Below, one piece after another: positions 15,142 through 23,053 of a stretch of DNA of 64,000 nucleotides. Origin of the DNA: Actinomadura macrotermitis. Its GTDB lineage: Bacteria > Actinomycetota > Actinomycetes > Streptosporangiales > Streptosporangiaceae. A program made the position numbers and the translations under genes. How positions within the stretch are numbered: position 1 is the first letter of the stretch; every line of letters begins with the position of its first letter. A model generated the notes under the pieces. The model did no database searches. It worked only from the letters and a program-made list of their open reading frames with translations, and was not told the DNA's origin. The DNA is taken from the NCBI RefSeq assembly GCF_009604375.1, contig NZ_WEGH01000006.1:124001-188000 (forward strand), written 5' to 3'.

Positions 15142-16289
15142 CGGCCGATCCTCTCGGCGACGAATCCGGCGAGGTGGCCGGGCGTCATCGCGCCGACGTG
15201 CGCGCCCGCGCCGGCCAGGCGCCGCCCCATGTCCCGGTCGTAGTCGGGATTGGCGTCCTCGTCGAGCGCGGCGAGCCCGAGGACGTGCACGCCCTGCTCG
15301 ACCAGCCGCCGCACCTCCCGCACGAGCGTGTGCGGGTCGCCGCCCTCGTAGAAGTCGCTGACGACGGCGACGATCGCGCGGCGCGGGTTGTCGACCAGGG
15401 TGCGCGCGTAGCGGACGGCGCGGCCGATGTCGGTGCCGCCGCCGAGCTGCACCTTCATCAGCAGCTCGACCGGGTCGGTGACGTCGGCGGTCAGGTCGAC
15501 CACGGCGGTGTCGAACGCGACCAGGTGGGTGCGCAGGCCCGGCAGCCCCCACAGGCACGCGGCGGTGACGGCCGAGTGGATCACCGAGGAGAGCATCGAG
15601 CCGGACTGGTCGACCAGCAGGATCAGCTGCCAGGGCTCCAGATGCCGCCGGGTGCGCGACACGAAGTGCGGCTTCTCGATGTAGAGGCGCTGCTCGTCGG
15701 GCCGGTAGTGCATGAGGTTGGCGCGGATGGTGCCCTTGAAGTCGAAGTCGCGGGCCTGTTTGCGCGGGCTGGGGCGCCGGGAGCGGGTGCCGTGCCAGGA
15801 CCGGCGGACCTCCACCGACAGGCGCTCGACCAGCTCGCGCACCACCTGCTCCACGATGCGCCGGGCGAGCGCGAGGACCTCGGGGTTCATCAGGTGCTTG
15901 GTGCGCAGCACCGCGCGCAGCAGCGCGGCGTCGGGCTCGACGCGGGCGAGCACGGCGGGGTCGGTGACGATGTCGTGGATCTCGTAGCGTTCGACGGCGT
16001 CGCGCTCCAGCCGCTCGATGGTCTCCTTGGGGAACAGCCGGTGCACCGCGTCGAGCCAGTCGACGGTGGTGAGCGCGGACGGGCCGTCGCCGCCCTCGCG
16101 CGGGCCGCCGCGCTCGGGGGTCCCGGCGCCGCCGCGCCGCACGCCCCGTCCCGTCTGCTCCTCGTCGCGGCTGTAGAGCCAGTCCAGGGCGGCGTCGCGC
16201 GCGGCGGACTCGGCGCTGAGGCCGCCGGTGCACGTTTCGGCGGGCGCGCCGAGGATGAGGCGCCAGCGTTCCAGGTCGGGTGTGGTCAC
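15138..16289 (-). CDS. vWA-domain protein, partner of MoxR 2 (YehP/CoxE-like)
   Basis: 383 residues from GTG at 16289, overlapping the DUF5682 stop (GTGA). The N-terminal half is helical (DWLDAVHRLFPKETIERLER, then a basic SRRPSPRKQARDFDFKGT linker). The C-terminal vWA domain has a complete MIDAS: DQSGSM (~226), GGGTD (~284) and VSDFY (~311). The helical-plus-vWA layout is that of CoxE/YehP proteins, which work with a MoxR ATPase to mature or remodel a target complex. Cytosolic. The other three genes of this operon are its probable partners. Confidence 0.9.
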   Translation of the reverse strand: MTTPDLERWRLILGAPAETCTGGLSAESAARDAALDWLYSRDEEQTGRGVRRGGAGTPERGGPREGGDGPSALTTVDWLDAVHRLFPKETIERLERDAVERYEIHDIVTDPAVLARVEPDAALLRAVLRTKHLMNPEVLALARRIVEQVVRELVERLSVEVRRSWHGTRSRRPSPRKQARDFDFKGTIRANLMHYRPDEQRLYIEKPHFVSRTRRHLEPWQLILLVDQSGSMLSSVIHSAVTAACLWGLPGLRTHLVAFDTAVVDLTADVTDPVELLMKVQLGGGTDIGRAVRYARTLVDNPRRAIVAVVSDFYEGGDPHTLVREVRRLVEQGVHVLGLAALDEDANPDYDRDMGRRLAGAGAHVGAMTPGHLAGFVAERIGR

Positions 16290-18535
16290 AGCAGCCCCTC
16301 GGCGGTCAGCAGCCCGGTCACGCGCTCTTCCAGCGCGCGCGCTTCGGCGATGAGCAGCGGGTCGGTTTCGGTGCGCAGCAGCGCGCGCGCCGATCCGGCC
16401 AGACCGCGGCGTTCCAGCAGGCCGCGCGCGATCGCCTCGCGCTCGCGGGGCGGGAAGAACGCGAACGCCTGGCGCAGGGCGGGCAGCGCGACCAGGAAGC
16501 CCTGCTCGTCCAGGCCGCCGACGAGCTCGTCCAGGACGGCGAGGACGCCGTCCGCCGCCAGGACCTCCTCGCGGGCGAGCGCGAACAGCCCGGCGAGCCA
16601 GTCGCCGAGCGTGCCGGGCCCGGCGGCGCCGCGCACCGCGCGCTCGGCGTCGGCGGCGGCGCCGAGCGACCAGCCGAGCCCGAACGCGGCGCCGCGCAGG
16701 TCGGGCGGCGCGCCGGGGTTCGCGGCGATGCGGGCGGCGACGGCGAGCGCGTCGGCGCGGTCCACGGTGAGGACGGCCGCGGCGTGCCGCAGCGCGTCGC
16801 GGGTCGCGGCCAGCGCGCCCAGCCGGGCCGGGTCGGCGGGGGCCGGTCCGCCGCGCACGCCCTCGGCCAGCCACAGCACGCGGGTGACGCAGCCGTCGAT
16901 CACCGCGGCGAACAGCGGGCTGCCGGCGGTGCCGAGCAGCCGGTCGTGCCGCCACAGGCCGAGGACGGTGGCGAGCGCCTCGCCGAGGCCGCGCAGGTCG
17001 GTCGCGCCCGCGATGCCGCCGGTCAGCGCGCGGGCGATACGGCCGGACAGGCCGGCGCAGCCGCAGCGGGCGGCGTCCAGCAGCACCCGCGCGAGGCCGG
17101 CCATGTCGGTACCGGCGGCGGTGAGGCGCTCGGCGAGGACCGCGGCCGCGGCGTCCTCCAGTGTCGCCCCGTACGCGCCCGCCTCGATCAGCGCGGACAG
17201 CCGGTCCTGCCGGGTGGACAGCTCCCACCGCTCCTGCGCGTCCTCGGTGCCGGTGTGCTGAACGCCGGGGACGCCGAGCACCCGCAGGCGGTGCAGGGCG
17301 CGGCTGCGTTCCAGGTCGGTCGCGCGGGTGAGGCGCAGGGTGCGGGGGCCGTCGCCGTCCAGGCCGAGGCGTTCCAGCTCGGCGATCGCGTCGTGCACGA
17401 GCGGCGGGGCGGGCGTGCCGGGGGCGAGGCGTCCGACGCGGTCGCCGCTGAGGGCCGCGACCATCTCGGCGACGACCGGGTGCGCGCCGGGCGCGAGCGG
17501 GGCGCGGCGCGCCCACGGCAGCGGCTGGTCCAGGTCCTCGGTGACGAGCGCGGCGACCAGGCCGTCCAGCAGGTCGGCGCGGGCGGGCGCGCGGTGGCCG
17601 CGCATCCGGGCCAGGCCCTCGGTGAGGGTGCGGGCGGCGATGAGGTCGGCGGTGGACACCACCTGGCGGCGCGCGCGCAGCCGGGTCGCGACGGACTCGG
17701 TGAGCGCGGCGGCGGCCGCGTCCGGGCCGGCCTCCCAAAGCCGCTGGTAGTAGCCGGGCGAAGGCATGCCGGACTGGTAGCCGGTGAAGGAGTCCAGCCG
17801 CCGGAAGGAGTAGGGCACCAGATAGCTGCCGCCGGTCGCGCCGTCCGGCGGGACGGGCACCTCGGGCCATTCGACGTCGCCCTTGCTTGCGAGCGCGCGC
17901 AGTGCGGGCGTGTGGAAGCCGCCCGTCACCACCACCACGGGCCGGTCCCCCGCGTCGGCCGCCGCCGCGCGGATCCAGCGCGCCATGTACGCCTCGCGGT
18001 CGGTGTCGTCCTCGCCCGCCTCGGACTCGCCGCGCAGCAGGTCGAAGTAGGTCGTCAGGCGCTCGGCGACGCCGTCGTCCCCGGCGACCTCGACCAGGTG
18101 GTCCCACAGGGTGTCGGTGTTGTCGACGGCGAGCTTCGCGCAGAGGCGCCGCGTTACCTCGGCGTAGCGCTCCTCGGCGTAGCGCTCCTCGGCGTCGGTG
18201 TAGCGGTTGCGGCGGCCGGCGAACGCCGGATGCCAGGCGGGCAGGTCGATGAAGTGGACCTGCGCGCCGTGCGCCCGCCCCTCGGTGAGCGCCACCCATT
18301 CGGGCGAGTAGTCGCAGAACGGCGTCCAGGAGGCGTGCACGCGCTCGGCGTCCCGGTAATGGCTGAAGATCGCCACCGGCAGGCGGTGGCCGAGCAGCAG
18401 CTCCTCCAGCCGGGCGGTGAAGTCGGCGGGCCCCTCCACCAGCACGTGCGCGGGCCGCAGCTCCGCGATCGCCGCCCGCACCAGCCGCGCGCACGCCGGG
18501 CTGTGGTGCCGGACGCCGACGAAGGTGACGGCCAT
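16286..18535 (-). CDS. DUF5682 family protein
   Basis: 749 residues; ATG at 18535 shares one base with the MoxR stop (TGATG). The N-terminus VTFVGVRHHSPACARLVRAA and HVLVEGPADFTARLEELL are characteristic of DUF5682; PVAIFSHYRDAER and QVHFIDLPAWHPAFAGR follow, with a VVVVTGGFHTPAL segment near residue 210. The N-terminal ~250 residues resemble a TraB/erythromycin-esterase-like hydrolytic core in layout (GVRHHS, EGP, GGFH), but this is inference. The rest is Ala/Leu-rich helical repeats. A 15-bp in-frame tandem duplication encodes EERYAEERYAE. This family is almost always found with MoxR, vWA and SWIM genes. Function unknown. Confidence 0.82.
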   Translation of the reverse strand: MAVTFVGVRHHSPACARLVRAAIAELRPAHVLVEGPADFTARLEELLLGHRLPVAIFSHYRDAERVHASWTPFCDYSPEWVALTEGRAHGAQVHFIDLPAWHPAFAGRRNRYTDAEERYAEERYAEVTRRLCAKLAVDNTDTLWDHLVEVAGDDGVAERLTTYFDLLRGESEAGEDDTDREAYMARWIRAAAADAGDRPVVVVTGGFHTPALRALASKGDVEWPEVPVPPDGATGGSYLVPYSFRRLDSFTGYQSGMPSPGYYQRLWEAGPDAAAAALTESVATRLRARRQVVSTADLIAARTLTEGLARMRGHRAPARADLLDGLVAALVTEDLDQPLPWARRAPLAPGAHPVVAEMVAALSGDRVGRLAPGTPAPPLVHDAIAELERLGLDGDGPRTLRLTRATDLERSRALHRLRVLGVPGVQHTGTEDAQERWELSTRQDRLSALIEAGAYGATLEDAAAAVLAERLTAAGTDMAGLARVLLDAARCGCAGLSGRIARALTGGIAGATDLRGLGEALATVLGLWRHDRLLGTAGSPLFAAVIDGCVTRVLWLAEGVRGGPAPADPARLGALAATRDALRHAAAVLTVDRADALAVAARIAANPGAPPDLRGAAFGLGWSLGAAADAERAVRGAAGPGTLGDWLAGLFALAREEVLAADGVLAVLDELVGGLDEQGFLVALPALRQAFAFFPPREREAIARGLLERRGLAGSARALLRTETDPLLIAEARALEERVTGLLTAEGLL

Positions 18536-19638
18536 CAGCCGGGCAGCCGGTGCCGGGCGGCGTGCAGCGCCCGCCACTGCTCGCCGGGCCGCCGCGGCGC
18601 CTGCTGCTCCAGGTAGCGGCGCAGCCGGGCCAGGTCGTCGGGGCTGTCCTTGGCGGCCGTCCCGGCCAGGCACTCCACGATGTCGCCGGCGGTGCCGGGC
18701 TCGCCGCGCAGGAACCAGCCGCGGATGCCGACCGCGTGCGCGACCGACACCGCCTCGGCGGTGCTCAGCACCGCCGACGGCCGGTCCATCGCCTGCCCCT
18801 CCCCGGTGCGGCCCTCGCGCAGCTCGCGGAAGGTGGTGACCAGCACCTCCAGCACGTCGCGGCGCGGCGGGACGCCGACGCCCGACCGCTCCAGCAGCGC
18901 CGCCGCCTCGCGCTCCACCAGCTCCAGCTCGGTGGCGAAGTCGGCGATCGGGAAGACCGTCTCGAAGTTGAAGCGGCGCTTCAGCGCGGCGCTCATCTCG
19001 TTGACGCCGCGGTCGCGGGTGTTGGCGGTGGCGATGACGTTGAAGCCGTCGCGCGCGAACACCATCGCGTCCGGGCCGGTCAGCTCGGGCACCGCCAGCA
19101 CCCGGTCCGACAGCGGCGACAGCAGCGTGTCCTGCACCTCCAGCGGGCAGCGGGTGATCTCCTCGAAGCGCACCACCCGGCCCTCGGCCATCCCGCGCAG
19201 CAGCGGCGCCGGCACGAGCGACCGGGTGGAGGGGCCCTCGGCGACCAGCAGGGCGTAGTTCCACGAGTACCTGATCTGGTCCTCGGTGGTGGCGGCGCCG
19301 CCCTGGATCGTCAGCGTCGAGTCGCCGCCGACGGCCGCCGCGATCAGCTCCGACAGCAGCGACTTGGCGGTGCCGGGCTCGCCGACGAGCATCAGCCCGC
19401 GGCTGGTGGCCAGGGTGACCAGCGCCCGGTCGACCAGCGAGGGATCGCCGACGAACTTGCGGGTGACGCCCCGATCCGGGTCGCCGACGACGAAGCGGCG
19501 CGCGGCCTCCAGGCTGAGCGCCCACCCGGGCGGGCGGGGCGCGGTGTCGGCGTCCCGGAGCCGGTCCAGCTCGGCGGCGAACCGGACCTCGGCCGGGGGG
19601 CGCTGGACGGTTTCGGTTTCGGCTTCAGCGGGGGGCAT
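18535..19638 (-). CDS. MoxR-family AAA+ ATPase (operon 2, YehL-like)
   Basis: 367 residues. Walker A GEPGTAKS (86-93), Walker B VVRFEE (~155-160), sensor-1 VIATANTRDRG and the RRFNFETVFPI segment give a complete AAA_5 core. The SWNYALLVAEGP insertion after the first strand is a marker of the subfamily that travels with DUF5682, vWA and SWIM proteins. Expected role: ATP-driven remodelling with the vWA protein. The first codons overlap the end of a decayed DUF4132 reading frame, so the gene was probably once translationally coupled to a DUF4132 gene directly upstream. Confidence 0.92.
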   Translation of the reverse strand: MPPAEAETETVQRPPAEVRFAAELDRLRDADTAPRPPGWALSLEAARRFVVGDPDRGVTRKFVGDPSLVDRALVTLATSRGLMLVGEPGTAKSLLSELIAAAVGGDSTLTIQGGAATTEDQIRYSWNYALLVAEGPSTRSLVPAPLLRGMAEGRVVRFEEITRCPLEVQDTLLSPLSDRVLAVPELTGPDAMVFARDGFNVIATANTRDRGVNEMSAALKRRFNFETVFPIADFATELELVEREAAALLERSGVGVPPRRDVLEVLVTTFRELREGRTGEGQAMDRPSAVLSTAEAVSVAHAVGIRGWFLRGEPGTAGDIVECLAGTAAKDSPDDLARLRRYLEQQAPRRPGEQWRALHAARHRLPG

Positions 19639-19803
19639 CGGTCACTCCGGTCAGGTCGGCGAGGATCTCGCAGGCGGTCACGGGGCCCAGGCCGCCGGGC
19701 AGCGGACGGGGGACCCCGAGCTCGCAGCCACCGGCCGGGTACGCGCGGGTTCCGGGAGGATGGGGGCGCCGCCGCGCCGGGAGATCACCGTGGGGGCGTT
19801 CAT
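19625..19803 (-). pseudogene. Remnant of an additional DUF4132 gene (both ends fused by an internal deletion)
   Basis: Between the MoxR ATPase and the first intact DUF4132 gene, an ATG at 19803 opens MNAPTVISRRGGAP, which matches the start of the adjacent DUF4132 protein (MNVPPLIPRRGGAP) at 10 of 14 positions. About 60 bp on, in a different frame, comes ELGVPRPLPGGLGP and VTACEILADLTGVTD, matching internal and terminal parts of DUF4132 proteins: the last 18 residues agree at 15 positions with the solitary paralogue at 35272-38517. The C-terminal frame stops at 19625, inside the MoxR gene. A deletion of roughly 3 kb plus a frameshift explains this. Confidence 0.8.
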
Positions 19804-19822
19804 GATCCCAGAACGTAGATGT

Positions 19823-22800
19823 TCACTCTGACAAAAGGCCCTCGAGGTCGATGAGCAGCTCGCAGGCCGTCAGCGCGTCCAGCTCGCCGAACCGGTGCGG
19901 GCCCTCCTCGGGGCGGAAGTAGCCGCCGTACCGGGCGGTGATCCACACGTCGTCGAGGCGCTGCTCGTCGAACTCGTACGGGGAGCCGACCTGGATGCCC
20001 GGATACAGCCTGACCATGAGGTGCAGGCCGCCGGGCAGCGGGCGGGAGATCCCGTACTCGTAGCCGTTGTCGAGCGCCGGGCCGCGCTCCCAGCCGCGCT
20101 TGACCAGGCCGAGCACCTTGCCCGCCGGGGCGCTGACCCCTTCGAACCTGGTCAGACGCCAGGCCGCGCGCTCTTCTGTGGTGAAGGCGAGGACGGGCCG
20201 GGCGAGCTGCGGGAACGGCTGGGAGATCTCGTAGTCCTCGAACAGCTCGGCCCAGCGGGCGATGGCGCCGTCCAGGTGGACGGGGTGCGCGACACGGACG
20301 CGGGCGCCGTCCGGCGGCGTGTAGGCGTCGTCCGCGACGTCGGCGAAGGAGCCGTCCTCGGCGATGCGGAAGGCGGTGCCGTCGTCGGCCAGCCAGACCA
20401 GGCGGTGCGCGATGTGCCGCATCAGGGGGTGGCCGGCGAAGAACCGCCGGAAGTCCGGGACCGCCCAGCGGCGGCCGTCGACCATGGCCTGTTCCAGGCG
20501 CCGCATCTGGATCGATGCGATGGCGCGGACGTCCTTTTTGAGCTGGGTGAAGCGCTGGTAGGCGGCGGGCGCGAGATCGGGGTCGTCCTTGGCGCCCGGC
20601 TTGGGAAGCGCCTTGCGGAGCTTGCCGGACTCGTCCCGGACAAAGGGCCTGAGCTGCTCGTCGAACCCGACCGTGAAGCGACGCGGACCATAGTCCAGCA
20701 CCAGGCCGTCCAGCCCGAAGTCGGGAACGAGCCGGTCGGCCAACTCCTCCCCGCTGAGGCCGAGCTTCTCCGCGATGCTCCCCATCTGCGCCTGGGCGTG
20801 CTCGCGCAGACCCCTGAACTTCACCTTCTCGGCGATGGCGTGCAATTCCATCAGCGCCGCGTCGGTGCCGATGGCGGACAGCGCGCCGACGCCCTTGACG
20901 GCCTTGTGGTGGCCGTTCTCGCCCGGCCAGGCCCGGATGATCGGACTGAGGCGGCGCGCCACGTCGTCGTCGCCGGTCAGGCCGAGCGACGTCAGCGCCC
21001 AGGCGTCGCCGCTCGGCTCGCCATTCGCCTGCCAGAGGCGGAACAGCGCCCAGCCGAACCGGGCGAGCGAGGCGGGGTCGAGCGCCGGGCGGACCCGCTC
21101 GAACACCTCTCCCTCCATGGCCAGGAGCGTCAGCAGGTTGCGGACGGCCGTGTCCGGCAGGGCGCGTTCCCTGCCGCGCAGCAGCACCGGCGGGAGGGCG
21201 GCGGGATCGGCCCACGCGCCGACCTCGGGAATCTCGTCGGGGACGAATTCAGCGGTGTTCTCGGCGAGCATCGCAGCAATGCCGTCCGCGGCCTGGTCGC
21301 CGTAGGGGCGGACGGCGGCGATGACGGTGTCCGCGCCGATCTCACCGGCCAGGAAGAGCAGGGCCTTCTCGGCGAGGGTGCGGCGGGGGCTGGGCGAGGC
21401 GAACGCGTTCGGCAACAGCGGCGGCACGGCGTCCGCCCCGTGCCGGCGCAGCCAGGCGATCGCCGCGTGCCGCTCCGCCCCGTTGCGCGGCAGGTTCTTG
21501 GCCATGAAGGCGGCGATCTTGGGGCTGCGGAACGGCACCAGCAGATCGGCGTAGCGGTAGGGGCGGTCGGTCGCCAGGGGCAGCACGTTCGGGAGCAGGT
21601 CGGTCTCGAACCGGCCGAGCAGCACCTTCAGCACCGCGGGCGAGCAGTTGTACTCCAGCTTCCACTTCGCCAGCAGGGGCCGCAGCAACTCGTCCGGGCC
21701 GAGCACGAGCAGGCTCTGGAGCTTCTCGTAAGTGAGCTTGTTGTCCTGGCGGGCGGCGAGCAGGCCGTGCCAGTAGGCGGTGGGCTCCGTCGCGCGCAGG
21801 CCTTCCGTCGAGCCGGTGACGGTGTCGCGGGCGGGCGGGAGCTCCTCCCCCCGCGCCATCGCCTCGCTGTAGGGGCAGGGGGTCTCCAGCCAGGCGCGGC
21901 GCTCGCCCGGCTCCCAGGCGACGACCGGTTCGGCGGGGGCCTTCACCTTGAGCACGACCGGTTCGGGCCGCTCCCCCAGCCACGGCGGGGCGGCGAGCAG
22001 GGGCGGCAGCTCGTCCGGCGCGGCCTCGGGGACGTGCGGCTCGGCCGCACGGATCCGCTCGACGACGGGGCGCACCTCCTCGGGCAGCGTCTCGGCGGTG
22101 ATCTCGGGGTGGCGCCGCAGGTGCGTGGCGAGCAGGACGTGGTCGGTGCCGCGGGCGAGCGCCCGGGCCGCGTGGACGGGGAAGCGCTCCATCGCCTCCA
22201 GCAGCGCCGCTTGGACGTGCTTGTGGCCGGAGTGCCTCACCAGGAGCCGCAGCGCCTCGTCGTCGGGCAGCGAGGCGAGGCCCTCGGCGGCCTCGGCGCG
22301 CCGGTCCTCGATCGCCAGCGCCTCCGCGAGCCACGGCACGGCGGCGGCGCCGAGGCCGTCGATCATGGTGGGGACGAGGGACCAGACCGGGTCGTGCCAG
22401 GTCCGCCGGGCGGGCCGGGCCCGGTCGCCGAGCTGTTCCAGCTGCCCGGCGGCGCCGAGGGAGCAGAGCAGCGCCCAGCGGGACCAGCCCGAGACCGGAA
22501 GAGAGCAGCAGGCGTCCACCCAGGCACGCTCGCCCGGCACCAGGAACGCCGAGGTGACGTCGTTCATCGGGGCGCCGCGGAGCCCGGCCAGCTGCTCGAC
22601 GGCCTCCCGGTACTCCGTCTCGTCCGCGCCCGCCAGGATCATGCGGACGCGGATCAGCGCGATCTGCTTCGGCGCCCCCGGGTTCTCCAGGCCCCGGGCG
22701 CGTCCGAGGCGGGCACCGGCGATGACGGCGTTCATCTCGGTGGCCGCGCACGCGGTGAACGCGAGGTCGTGCGCGGCGATCCAGCCGTCCACCAGCGCCG

Positions 22801-23047
22801 GCGCGGCGTTCTCGTGCCGGGACAGCGCGATCGCGCCGGCCACGCCCGCGCCGAGCGGGGCGGGCTCGCCGTCCAGATACGAGCGCGCCGCCGCGACGAG
22901 TTCCGGGTCGGAGTCGGAGAGCGCGAGCTTGCCCTCGATGCCGGGATCGCTCAGCAGCTCCTTGAGCGCGGCACCGGCGTCCGGGACGGGTTCGGCGGCC
23001 GGAGCGGGCGCGCCGCCGCGCCGGGGGATCAGCGGGGGGACGTTCAT
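19823..23047 (-). CDS. DUF4132 (MolR/YehI-type) giant protein, copy A
   Basis: 1074 residues. Residues ~30-700 are alpha-helical with HEAT-like repeats (for example LPDDEALRLLVRHSGHKHVQ). The C-terminal DUF4132 domain starts near 765 with RLVPDFGLDGLVLDYGPRRF and continues through PKPGAKDDPDLA, RLEQAMVDGRRW and HRLVWLADDGTAFRIAEDG to ~925. E. coli YehI (historically MolR) is the best-known member; its molecular function is not established and the molybdate annotation is not supported by anything here. No signal peptide; cytosolic. It lies 6 bp downstream of copy B, so both are co-transcribed and probably reach the MoxR-DUF5682-vWA-SWIM genes further on. Confidence 0.88.
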   Translation of the reverse strand: MNVPPLIPRRGGAPAPAAEPVPDAGAALKELLSDPGIEGKLALSDSDPELVAAARSYLDGEPAPLGAGVAGAIALSRHENAAPALVDGWIAAHDLAFTACAATEMNAVIAGARLGRARGLENPGAPKQIALIRVRMILAGADETEYREAVEQLAGLRGAPMNDVTSAFLVPGERAWVDACCSLPVSGWSRWALLCSLGAAGQLEQLGDRARPARRTWHDPVWSLVPTMIDGLGAAAVPWLAEALAIEDRRAEAAEGLASLPDDEALRLLVRHSGHKHVQAALLEAMERFPVHAARALARGTDHVLLATHLRRHPEITAETLPEEVRPVVERIRAAEPHVPEAAPDELPPLLAAPPWLGERPEPVVLKVKAPAEPVVAWEPGERRAWLETPCPYSEAMARGEELPPARDTVTGSTEGLRATEPTAYWHGLLAARQDNKLTYEKLQSLLVLGPDELLRPLLAKWKLEYNCSPAVLKVLLGRFETDLLPNVLPLATDRPYRYADLLVPFRSPKIAAFMAKNLPRNGAERHAAIAWLRRHGADAVPPLLPNAFASPSPRRTLAEKALLFLAGEIGADTVIAAVRPYGDQAADGIAAMLAENTAEFVPDEIPEVGAWADPAALPPVLLRGRERALPDTAVRNLLTLLAMEGEVFERVRPALDPASLARFGWALFRLWQANGEPSGDAWALTSLGLTGDDDVARRLSPIIRAWPGENGHHKAVKGVGALSAIGTDAALMELHAIAEKVKFRGLREHAQAQMGSIAEKLGLSGEELADRLVPDFGLDGLVLDYGPRRFTVGFDEQLRPFVRDESGKLRKALPKPGAKDDPDLAPAAYQRFTQLKKDVRAIASIQMRRLEQAMVDGRRWAVPDFRRFFAGHPLMRHIAHRLVWLADDGTAFRIAEDGSFADVADDAYTPPDGARVRVAHPVHLDGAIARWAELFEDYEISQPFPQLARPVLAFTTEERAAWRLTRFEGVSAPAGKVLGLVKRGWERGPALDNGYEYGISRPLPGGLHLMVRLYPGIQVGSPYEFDEQRLDDVWITARYGGYFRPEEGPHRFGELDALTACELLIDLEGLLSE

Positions 23048-23053
23048 GCGCCC

